Source of the DNA: Oreocharis arfaki
Lineage: Eukaryota; Chordata; Aves; Passeriformes; Paramythiidae
NCBI GenBank assembly: GCA_013398015.1
Contig: VZRR01007600.1
Location: 1,488,001-1,552,000, forward strand
DNA length: 64,000 nt
Reading direction: 5' to 3'
Position 1 is the first letter of the stretch, and every line of letters starts with the position of its first letter. Shown piece after piece: positions 39,301 through 49,944 of the stretch. A program made the position numbers and the translations under genes. The notes under the pieces were generated by a model, which was given only the letters and a program-made list of their open reading frames with translations, had not been told where the DNA came from and searched no databases.

Positions 39301-42276
39301 GGATCCTTTATAAAATAATGCTTTGCATAACAACCTAGATAAAGGAAGTGTCTATTAAATTATATAGTAATCAGACTACTGAGACCTATCACAACTACAG
39401 GGATATCTGATTAATACCTTGCCAATATAATTAGAATTGATTAATAATGAATAATTAAGGCTTAAAACTTAAAATGTATTATTTCTCATTATTTTAAATG
39501 TTCAGTCATTATGAATTCATTCAGCACTATTGCAAGAGTTACATGGTTCACGACAGAAAACTGAGCAAATCTTTGAAGAATACATTAAATTTGTTATACT
39601 GTAAAATGTTATAGTAGACTAATAAACCTCCTAACAACCTTAATATACTACATATCACAGTTTAAAGGAAAAAAAAAGGTCTTTTTTTAAAACGAAAACC
39701 TAATGCCTATATGATCTTAAAGCCTAGTAAATGGATAACCACAGAGCTCATTTCCCTGAATTATGTGTGTGGTTGAAGCTTTCAGTAGAAACATGCAGAG
39801 GAAGAAGAATGAGAAAAATGACCTCTTTCACACCCTTGCTGTGTGGTGGTCAGACCTAAACTGTGATCAAGAACCTCTTTTGCTGACTTCAGTGTATTTT
39901 TGCTTGAAAATCTTAAAAGAGGATTTTGCTTTTCAGTGAATTTAGTAACGTCCTGTTCTTCCACAGCCCTTCCAGTCCTGCTGATTGTTTTTCTTTTTTG
40001 TGGGGAGATCACCATCAGATTGCAACATAATATACCTCGGAAAACACTCTTCATTAGCCCAACACTACACCACTGAGAACCTTGGTTCAGACAGACAGCA
40101 CCTTGCTATAGGATAACAACAGTATGTCTGTTTGTTGGCTCATAAATGACTTGCAAACGTGACACACATATGTGAAACCTAGTGAAAAACAAAAAAGAAC
40201 AAAACAAAACCCCAGAACCCAAAAGACCTATAAAATAACTCTTTAGGAAATTCCCAAATTTTTGAAAATCCTGAGTCCTGTTACCTCAATCTAGTAACAC
40301 CCATAGGGATGTATGAGCATGCTAATACACAACATGCAAGTATTTTTATTTTCAAATAAATTTCTTATTTTTAGGTCACTCATTTTATAATGAAGGTTTC
40401 AGAGTACTTTATACATGAAATATACAAAATTATATTAAGATATCAGGTATAATGTTGACTATCAATATTTTAATTCATTTAGTAACAGTATGTAGAATAC
40501 CTATTAAAAATGAGCTGATTATTGCTTATGACTGAGCTGTTATTACTCACAAAGACTTGATAATTTTCTCTGAAGCTCAGAGACTAGCAATAATGTTAAT
40601 CTTAATACATTAGATATGATGTAATAAGCACAATAAAAAGCCAGTTTTGATGGAATATATAAACTTTTATAGGCAAAGATGTTAACTAGACCAGCTGCTC
40701 TGTATTATTAAGACTTAAATGTGATTTTGATTTTTAAGCAGTCACCAGAGCAAACAGCTGTCATTCTATTAATGTCAAAATATATTATTTTCTTAACTGT
40801 CTATTAAATGATAAAAATGAAGATAATTAAGTACATAGAGTGTTAAATCTTTAACAGCATCCTGTTTTCCTCTTTTTTGCTACTCAGCAGCAAGTATTAT
40901 TAGAAAAGTAAACCTTAATTGGATGTTTAAGGATTATAAAAACTATAATTAGAGGTGATAGCTAATGGGAATTGGTAAAAAAGCCAGTTAAGAGAAATTG
41001 AAGTTGCGGCTTTGGATGTTGCTGTAGATGCTACTGCGGATGTTGTTGCCACAGAAACACTTCAGTACCACTTCCTTACAGAAATACTGTTTACAAATTA
41101 AAGAAAAATAGAAAGATATAAATAAGTTCTGGATTGAAAAAAAATAATGAAGCAGCAGAAAGTTCAGATTTATCACATTATATATTTTACTTGGGAAGTA
41201 GATGGTAAAAGTACCTGAGAGTCCTGATCATCACGATTGAAGCTTCATTTGACTCTTAGACTTCTGGATTTATATTTATACTTGTCAGTTAAGCATCTCC
41301 AGCTCCATCAGTATTAGAAGAGATCGAATTCCCATGGTCAGTGTATCCTAGTGAGATGTTCATCTATCACCTATAAGGTGGGGATACAATGGTAGAGAGA
41401 GTCTTCTCTTGATACAGGAGTTTGCCTACCCTATCCTTACTTTTTCATCAGTTTGGCTACATTTTCTTCAGGAAAATTTGATGTATTTCACATTTCAGAC
41501 TCATTTATCAGATTCCCTGGACAGTAATTGACATTTTCCATAGAGTAGTTCTGTGTTTCCATCTTAAAATTTGCTGAGTTTAAGAACTCATTTATGAAAC
41601 GAAGTGATTTGAATGTTTATTAGCTTGAGCAACTCTGAGACTCGGCCTCAATATAATAGGAATGTTGGCTTGCAATATTTATAATAATAGGCCTGGTCCT
41701 CTGTGCATCTTTTTTACCTAGCAATTAGACACCTTTTTTTATCATGAAAACGCATATTTTTAACACTTGTTATACACTTACTTCTAAAAAAAAACAAAGC
41801 AAATAAAGCCAAATTATTTTTGAGTCTATCTTTTCAGTGTAACTTCTATGTTCCATTAGTTTTTGGTTTGTATATTTTCTTTTTAAACGTTATTATCACG
41901 AAAATTCAATAGAAATTATGTTCGAATTTGCTACTCCATAAATAATATTGCTGTATGTTGAGTACTGTTTCATTAGTCTTTAGAAGCAAATGAGCTTCTC
42001 ATCTTCTGTTGAAAAATAAGGTAAAAAAAAAGTTTTTAAAGTTACTCTAAGAAAGTCCATTTATGATAATTTTTGTAGCTAAGATATGAATTCAGCGTTC
42101 TTGTTCTGCTTGAATTGTTTTGCATTGGCTGTATGAATTGTACATGTAGGTAAGGGGCAAAAAGCTATTTGCTAAACATAACTTCAACTACAACCACTGC
42201 TTATAACTTTGGAAAAGACTAGGAAATTTATGAGGATTATGTTTTTAAAATATAAATAAAATTTTCTATGGGATAA

Positions 42277-42396
42277 TTTCTGAGGAGTGGTAAGGGCAGA
42301 GAACTGCCAGAGGAAGATGATTCTGAGGTAGCTATTACTGCCAAACTTGGCAACATGGACATGATGAAGACGGAGGCAGCTGTTAAGTCTGGATAG
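42277..42396 (+). other. Short coding-looking frame, 39 codons, no start
   Basis: Between an in-frame TAA (42274-42276) and TAG (42394-42396) the sequence reads ...GRELPEEDDSEVAITAKLGN and MDMMKTEAAVKSG. Its acidic and lysine-rich composition looks like protein, unlike the surrounding AT-rich DNA. There is no upstream ATG and no convincing splice acceptor. It lies about 250 bases before the exon candidate at 42644-42713. I do not recognise it. It may be a pseudogene fragment or chance. Confidence 0.15.
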
Positions 42397-42643
42397 TACT
42401 GACAGAGCTAGATAATGGATGGGAGGGTGGGCTTAAGAAAGATGACAGTGTGGATAAATGAAACAATAAAAGAAATTCTGGGGTGAAAATAGACATTCAA
42501 CGAAAAATCTTCCCTTCATTTGAGGACTGTTTCCATTGAAAATTCTCCCAGATGGAGAGTGCTCTGTAATCAGTATCTGAACTCTTGATGGCCAAAAGTA
42601 TAGCTTTAAAATAGAAAATATGGTATCCTTTCCTTTCTTTCAG

Positions 42644-42713
42644 TGGCGATTACTTTTTGTCCAAGCAAATGTCTAGACGCAACAGGTGGTTGCACCATGC
42701 TGTCTATCCCAAG
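42644..42713 (+). other. Candidate spliced exon, 70 bases
   Basis: A pyrimidine-rich run (TATCCTTTCCTTTCTTTCAG, ending at 42643) precedes it and AAG|GTGAGT follows at 42711-42719. Both sites are near consensus. Two of the three frames are open. One gives GDYFLSKQMSRRNRWLHHAV then YPK, ending in phase 0. The other gives ITFCPSKCLDATGGCTMLSI, with spaced cysteines. I do not recognise either. The second has a faint resemblance to a leucine-rich-repeat N-cap (CPxxC...C...L..IP), but its spacing is wrong. It could be an internal exon of a long gene whose introns fill the window, a lncRNA exon or a pseudo-exon. Seen: splice signals. Inferred: exon status. Confidence 0.3.
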
Positions 42714-42920
42714 GTGAGTATATAAATAGCATTCAGGTATCCTGGAGTGAAGGCATGGATTGTCAGGGAATGGCAAAGTGTAGCAGAAATGATTCAGCCC
42801 TCTAAAATAGGCATAATTTCAAAGAAATGCTGCACAGAAGATTCAAATTGATTTGTTCTGCTCTTGTCTTAGATACATAATGAAAAATACCTTATTTCCA
42901 ACTCTGCTGATAACCACCCT

Positions 42921-42978
42921 GGGAAGGAAGAGAGGGAGAGAAGAAAGGAGGAAAGGAAGGAAGGAAGGAAGGAAGGGA
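42921..42978. repeat. 58-base pure purine tract with (GGAA)n core
   Basis: Every base from 42921 to 42978 is A or G. The right part is (GGAA)n from about 42952 to 42976, and the left part is irregular GGAAG/GAGAG. Long homopurine runs can form intramolecular triplexes, and GGAA repeats can bind ETS-family factors. No function is shown here. Confidence 0.95.
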
Positions 42979-45152
42979 TACATATGGGCATATTAAGACC
43001 CATTCTCAGCGAAGCCCTGGAGGTATTTACCAGGTCTGTATGCCTGGCTTAGCTGATTTGCCTGAAATCTATGTTCACATGGCAGCAAGGCTTCTGTAGC
43101 AGAAGTGGGCCACGTGAGAAAACAGAGCATCTGTGCAGTGCAATATTTTGCATGGAAATGGATAGTCTGGCCCAGCGACTCCAGCAGAGAACTCAGCCAT
43201 TTCATTGCATACAGAATTTGGTCTGTAGAGCTTGTGAATGAAGTAAGACAGCAACAGCAATGGGATGAGCTTAGAAAGACCAGTGAAAGGATAGGTGATG
43301 ATCAATTGTAGTGTTTTAATCATGGATCAATAGCCCATGTCTTTCTTCTGCTTGGGACCACACCAATATTATTTTATCCATAAGAATAATTAAATTTTAT
43401 ACAATAGGCTACAGATCCTACAAATATATAGTACTTTAAACTCATGTAGAGACGGTGATTTAATTTTAGTTTACAGAAAAAGACACATCCTTCTCGGTCA
43501 ACAACAGTACTTCCAGCAGAGGTCCTTTGCATCACAGGATCATCCACATACAACCTCATTTATTTTGCATAATGGAAGACGATCATAGAACAAGGTGTTA
43601 TGTCTTCAGGCAGCTGCTGTGCAGTCTGTATTTACAGTGCTAATCTCCCATATTTGTTTTGCTGCTCACCTGCTGAACTTGCCTCCTGCCACTTATTATG
43701 TTCAGGATGGTTTATTTTCAGAAAGCTGACATGCCCTCCATTTATCTGCTGATAAAATCATGACAACTTTTAACTACTTTGTAAATCAAATCTTACAACT
43801 TCACATCTCTTGAATCTTTTTGTTGAAAGAATTCTTTTCAACTAACTATATCAAGAGTAAAAAATTATGAGTATACTTTGTTTTTTACCCTTTACCTCTT
43901 TTACTTTGGTCATTTTTTCTACACTTTCAGAGCTTACTTTCCTGTTGCAAGTAAGAAATATGTTCAAAAAGAAAAAAAATAATTTGATAAGCTCAATAAA
44001 TATGATTTTTTCAAAATTCTACTGTTGATCATTTGATCTACTTACTCAGTATCATATAATTTATATAGAGACACATAATTTTCAAGCTGCCTAGCATAAA
44101 TTTTTTCTATTCAAGTCAGTATTATTTCAAGAATCTGGAACCAAATATAAACCATCATAGACTCCAGGGCTTTTGTTTTAACCCTAGCAGTGATATCCCT
44201 ACAGTAGAATATTTAGTATTTAGCAAGATATCCAGTCATCCTGATTCTCAGTAGATACACAGGACACTAAACAAAGTTGCTGTGAAATAAGATTATGTTA
44301 GGACACTTATGCTTCCCATAAATAAATGGTAGAATGAAATAAAAGCACTCAATATAAGTATGTATTTTATTTTTACGCCTTGCTTTCTCATTATGTATTA
44401 CTCCAAGATGATGCATTCACCGACATCTTCAAAATATAAATATCCTTCAGTATTGCATTATTATTGCTTTTAACTGTAAAAAGCAATGCCAGCTATACAA
44501 CACCAGCCAGTGGCCTATTAAAGCAACTTTTCTGGTTCATATAATCAGTGCTTCCACAAGGCCAGTCGTAATTTTCACTTACATAAAAAGAAAATAGGCA
44601 GTAAGTCACATTAACACTCTATGCTTTTTTGCCTTTAGAAACACTTGTATACATTACCCCAGTCCACTGTCTTGTAGCATCATACTGAAATAATCCCTCC
44701 AAACATCTCCTGAACATACAAGCGACTACAGACTAGCATCTTGGTTTGTATTGCTTGGTGGTAGAAGTGCCTTCTTTCAAAGAACAGGAGTACTTTCTTG
44801 GTCTCTTTGATGGCAGTGAAAAGAGAGGAGGAGCTAGACATCTGTTGTCTTCAATGCTGTCTCGTGAAAGGGGGATTTCCTTCAACCCTTTATATTTAAT
44901 ATCTAACATTTGATCAATTTATTAGCACCCCCAAAGAAGTCAAGAACCTTGCACCTGACCAGTCTTTGGGGGAGGGGCAAAGGCAGAGTTACAGTTCCTT
45001 TCACATTTAGCTGGAGTTTGAGTCACTTTAGTCATTAGCATACGTAGGGCATGAAAAACAATATGTATTTTCCAGTTAATGAAGCAAAGTTCAGCTTTCA
45101 TCTAACATCTGAATTATCCTATGGCTAAGTTCCCATAAGCTGCTTTGTTTAT

Positions 45153-45190
45153 GATGGAGCAAAACCACAACACTGCTGTGTTGCTCCATC
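45153..45190. repeat. Inverted repeat, 10-bp arms, 18-base loop
   Basis: GATGGAGCAA (45153-45162) pairs with TTGCTCCATC (45181-45190). Within the loop, AACAC and GTGTT can also pair, extending the stem with an internal bulge. An RNA from either strand would fold into a hairpin. No flanking transcript evidence is visible. Confidence 0.8.
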
Positions 45191-46403
45191 TTTTTTTCAT
45201 ATCTGTACTGGTCTCAGCAGAACATGACTGCAACACTCCATGCTTTGGTGCCACTCCATGCTGTTTTCATGTGTTCCTTCACGTGATATACTGAGCTTCC
45301 TCAGCATTTCTGCTCCTAAGGTGTGCAGACACTTTTCCCTAGTGAACTATAACCAACACATACTTTCCTTCTTGTTGAACTCTTTTTTCAGTCTTCTCCC
45401 CACAAATGCAATAGCCCAAAATGCAGTTTTTGTGAACATGTAGCATTCTTAAAAGCTCTTTTAACTGATTTTACACTTGCTCAGCAAACAGGACAAATGA
45501 TATTTTTCTCTTTACTTTCTGTTACAGTCCCATGACTGGTGTTACTCAGAGCAGTGGACCCTTTGGATACACGAATATGTGGCTAATTTATAAGGTGCTA
45601 CCCACAGAGCCTATGATTCCTTACTTTAATACGTTTCACCTCAATGGGAACAGTGGTGCCTTGTTTAGTTTCTAATTAGAGAAGCTGCTTGACATGTTGT
45701 GTCACACATGGCCCTAGATATTCAAGGAATTCTTTGACCTTCAAAAAGCAGATAATTATTCAAAGTATCGAGTATTCAAGTGTGTATCTTCAACACCTGC
45801 TTTTTGTCTGTGACTAGGAAGCAAGAAATAGGTGTTTAGATAGAATCTAGATAGATAGATATAATCACCAGGATAAGTAATAAACATCAGTACAAAAATT
45901 AGACTTCCAGATGTTTCAGAATTTTAAGACATCAATTAAGTTACATTTCTGAAGCTTTTCTTTATCTGCTCATGGGTTTAATGCATGCACACTTTCACTT
46001 TTATCAGTTCACTTGTGCTCAGGAGACTGTTGATATGGATCTGTCGCTTAAAAATTATTAAAGAATATTTATGCTGTTACACATAAAAATGCACGCCTAA
46101 AGTGAGATAATTTTTTCCATCATCATGACTGAAACACTTTCTCTTGTTCCTTTAAAAATACTGAGGCGATTACAAAACAAAAAACTGAAAACAGCATCTA
46201 AACAGATGGACTACACCTAAAGGAAATGCTTCCACTAAGCATTTCAAAGCCATACAGGTAAGCAAGATCAAATATTTAAGTGGTAATTAATTCTAAGCTT
46301 GCAGCTGTTGAAACTATAATTGCACATTTATAACTGCAAGTGGCTTTACAGCTGGTGAAAGAAACAATTCCTATGATAAAGGGGGCTTCTTTCCAGGATC
46401 TTC

Positions 46404-46454
46404 TTTTTTTTTTTTTTNNNNNNNNNNNNNNTTTTTTTTTTTTTTTTTTTTTTT
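46404..46454. other. Long poly-T tract interrupted by a 14-base assembly gap
   Basis: T14 (46404-46417), 14 N (46418-46431) and T23 (46432-46454). The N run is most simply missing T's or a collapsed low-complexity segment. On the minus strand this is a poly-A of at least 37 bases plus the gap. I see no retroposed sequence attached on its 5' (right) side. Confidence 0.95.
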
Positions 46455-47187
46455 GCTTGTTTGCTTATGAATCCAATTTAGTGTGTGCCACACTATTTTT
46501 CTAGTTTGGCCATCAGTTTAAAAATCCTGAAATTGGTGAGGGGTTCTTTTTTGTATTTTGTTTGTTTGTTTTTTGTTTATTAATAAACCTATTTTCAGCA
46601 GGAAATAAATGCTTGGTACAAGCTTTGGAATACAAAATAAATACCTGTGTGTGAAATAACACTAGGTTTCTAGTTTCAATTCATTTATTTTCTAGAAATG
46701 AAACCGGAGTGAGAGAGTGGGCTAGTTGATTGGGTGCTGTTTTTAAATAAAGTATACTTTGTAACTGATTAATTTATTTACTGAATTTTAAAAACATACT
46801 CTACAGTTTATTCTTCAGTTGTTGATAGCAAATAAGGACTCATTGGACTTATGACTATTACTGCTTGCTTAATAGGAAAACTGAGTTTTCCATTGTAAAA
46901 GATCTTCATCATTTTGCCAAATTGTTACTAATTTACTCTAGTAATTTGTTCCTCTACTGAGTTTATTTTAATAAAAAGATTCTGGAAAAAGTGAAAAAAA
47001 AATAAATTTCTCCTCCTAATGTTGCTAGAAGAGACTTGATAATTGCTTATTTACCTTAAAAATGTCTTCCAAGCATCTGACTTTGCAGTAGTGAGAAAAT
47101 AAATGCAAAGTCTTGGACTTTAGGTCAAGTCCTCCAAACTGCCGATATTAGAACTATTTTATCACTCTCACAGGCAGTGCAGTGTTT

Positions 47188-47562
47188 TTACACTCCTCTG
47201 AGAGTTGAACAAAACGGGGCATTTTTTGTGATTGCATAGGTGTTAAATTTTATGGTATCATTGGGGCCAGTAAAGCAAAGCAGGTTTTGTAGGAGACCCG
47301 GAATCTGCTGTACTTGTCTTTTGGTGAGTCTAGCTTGGGCTTGCCCTAGTCTGATCCTCTCAGAATTATGTCCATTAGTGTTCTTGAGCTGATCTCCCAG
47401 TTTAGTCTCATCAAAACTAATCCTATTTGCCTGCTTCCAAGTAGTAACCAAAGAAGAGGAAATTGTGACACTTGAAAGATCAAGTTCAAAAGTGTAATTT
47501 CTGGTCTCAGATTTTAGAGCTAAGATAGATGTGTCCTGTTGAAAAACATGCTTTTCAATCAT
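47188..47562 (-). other. Unrecognised 124-codon open frame
   Basis: An ATG-started minus-strand frame ends at TAA. The composition is protein-like (SETRNYTFELDLSSVTISSS; GHNSERIRLGQAQARLTKRQ) with no low-complexity run. There is one potential N-glycosylation site (NYT), no hydrophobic membrane span and no signal peptide. A splice-acceptor-like TTTTTCAACAG lies inside its first codons. I see no promoter, Kozak-like start or poly-A signal close by, and no known family. In AT-rich DNA a 124-codon frame is uncommon but does arise by chance in 64 kb times six frames. It could be an exon, a decayed retroelement segment or chance. Confidence 0.18.
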
Positions 47563-48719
47563 GTTCTTCTATCTTTATAAGTTGTTACTCTGGTGTCTGG
47601 AAAGCTTCCAAAGAAATGGTAGATTTTTTGAAAAGAGTCTGAATAGGATTAGAAACAACAGAAAAATCCTTTAGGAGAAAATCAAAGAAATATACAAAAC
47701 CTTTTGCAAATAAGAGCCTCATTTAAATTCAGTGGTCCATCTAGCTAATCTCTGACAATGACTAGAACTTGGAAAAGACAACTGAAGAAATAAGGACTGC
47801 AACAACTGAGCTCTTTTCTTACCTTCTCACTGAAGAAAAGCCTCTCTTTTTTTTTTTTTGCCTATATAATTGTTGCTGCTTTGAATATTTGTTCAAAGTG
47901 GGTTTTCTTTCTAAAATATGATATCATGGTTTTCATGTTAACTTTTAGCTGTAAAAGCCTTACATATTTTTCTTAAAGGCACTCAATTACTGGTAAAAAG
48001 AAAATAATGTAAATTTGGGCTTGATTTCTTTTTAATATGTCTCATCCTTGTATAGGATAATAGCAAATAAGGATGTAATTCTTTGGCTCCTTTACCTTTT
48101 CTTTCATATTTGAACTATTTTCCCATTTCTCTCTTTTAAAAGCAAAATTTGTATTTCATGGACTTACGCAAACAAGCTGACATGCTATTTTTCATCTGCA
48201 ATCTCTAAGAAGAAGCATTTCAGTAAAATGTGAAGTTGACGTAAAGTGCTGCATTCCTGCTATCAGGAAGAATAGCAGAACAGTAAGAAACAGTTAATGG
48301 TAGATTTTCCAAAGTGGAACTTTAAAATGGGATATTTATTTTAAACTAAAGGATTATTTAATGGAACCAGAGTAACTCAGATATAAAGGAACACAACTTA
48401 AGACCAAAATAAATAGTTTTATATTTTTTTAAAATATGCATAATACTTTTTTTAAAATAGTATCATGAAAAAAATGTAGGAGTCCTGGATTTAAGATTGA
48501 AAATGTCAAGTAGCATTCTTACATAAATATTTTTCAGGTATGAAAATATTTTTAAATTCAAATGGAGGATATCTTTTAAAATACAAAAATATATAAGCCT
48601 GTGATAATTTTCTTTTAATGATAAAGTACATTTACATGCACAAAGAAATGAATGAATGATCAAGCAAGGAAATCTGTAGTTTCATTGTGTTAGTGATTCA
48701 CAGGCAACAAGAAGTAATA

Positions 48720-48840
48720 CCATACCTAATTTAATTAAACTAAATGTTGTTATCTTAATTTATCTGGCTATTTCAGTTTAATCACTGTTTAATGAGAATC
48801 ATAATTTAATTAGAAATGAGACTAATTAATAGTTTCAGTT
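48720..48840. promoter_or_regulatory. TAAT-core cluster, possible homeodomain-bound regulatory element
   Basis: In about 120 bases there are many TAAT/ATTA cores, including TAATTTAATTAA, ATAATTTAATTAG and GACTAATTAATAG, interspersed with non-repetitive sequence. Such clusters are common in vertebrate conserved non-coding enhancers. They also occur by chance in AT-rich DNA, so this is only a candidate. Confidence 0.15.
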
Positions 48841-49814
48841 GTTGTTTCTATGAAAGATGTTGTTTTCCATGGAAAAAGCACAAAATCTTTTATGAGGTAA
48901 AGAAACCACTTACAACATTGCCTTAGGAACATTTCCTTCCAATTAAAGCATTCACAATACTACGAAAATGTATTATTATGTTATCATACATGCAGAGGCA
49001 GAAAGAGAGAAACAGCAGTGGCATTGAATTTACTCTCAGGGAACGTCCCCACTCCATTGTATTTCACATTTCTTGGTGCTCACCAAGTCACACTGTGCAG
49101 CTGCCAAGGAAAGGATGCTGCAGACTTTTTTCTAAGGCTATGAGAGAGAGAGAGAGGAAGAGATGTTTCTGATTCCAAAAGAGAGATATCTTGAATGCCA
49201 GTATTGTTTTCCAGAAAAAAAAAAAAAAGTGCTTCACTGGAGTTGAGGAACTAGCTGGGTTATTACAGAGTCGAACTAGAATTTTATTTTGTTAGAAATT
49301 TCTCAGGATAGGTAATTGGAAGACAAGGAGAAAAGAGGGAGGACTAAGGTGAAAATTCAGCCCTTGTCAGCCTTTCTTCATGATTTTCAGATATGTAAGA
49401 TTTCAGACAGTTTTGAGAGCTTACTATGAGAGAAAATAAGTAAAAAAATTCTGTGTCTGAAGAGCACACTTAAAAAAAAAAGATACTTTAATATCCCAAA
49501 TGCTCCTCTGGTAACTCTTTCGTAAAGTAACATTAAAAGCTGATTTTAATTAAAAAAAAAAAAAGTAAAAATTAGTTCAATGTAGAGAAGAGTACTGTCA
49601 GAAATAAAAGAAGAAACAACCGAATATAAGGAGATATTTAGAACTAGTCACTTCACATTTCCTAAGCATCCATGAAGTCTGTATCTGAAAACAGCTAAAG
49701 ATTTTTAATAGGAATTGAATAATTGCTAGTCTTTTTGTCGATGTTTCCTTGACTCAGGTAGAAAATATGAGAAAATGGGTCGTTTATCCTTCACTAATGA
49801 AATTTATACTTACC

Positions 49815-49944
49815 TGTTGAAAACTCCAACACCTCGTGATGAAATACATTTTTGGCTTTTCCAGTCTAGTTTTGTGGTTTGTGGAGGCTTCTTGTTTTTA
49901 CTATTCAGTTATTTTCAAGTAGTATTATGGAAATTATATGCATC
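49815..49944 (-). other. Candidate non-coding exon on the minus strand, 130 bases
   Basis: Read on the minus strand, CTTTCATTTTATCTCCAG precedes the block and CAACAG|GTAAGTATAA follows it, giving an acceptor and a near-perfect donor. All three frames contain stops, so it could only be untranslated sequence, a lncRNA exon or a decoy. On the plus strand a donor-like CAGGTAAGC lies close by at 49981-49989. Seen: the signals. Inferred: everything else. Confidence 0.2.

Larger units (their letters stand above)
27835..42643. other. Long unique AT-rich stretch, no gene recognised
   Basis: In nearly 15 kb I find no dispersed repeat I can name and no gene. Present are T runs at 29339-29350, 30803-30812 and 30815-30830, and a CA/TA-rich tract at 36307-36388. 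A well-formed splice-acceptor-like run precedes 35636 (long pyrimidine tract, AACAG) without a convincing partner donor. TAAT-rich sequence lies around 39420-39480 and 40540-40990. Blocks 31380-31720 and 34720-35040 are somewhat less AT-rich but unrecognised. The absence of repeats over this distance is itself notable. Confidence 0.5.

Noticed and set aside
42644..42713. Assignment of the candidate exon to a leucine-rich-repeat N-cap
   Set aside because: Cysteine spacing does not fit the family, and only one of two open frames shows it.
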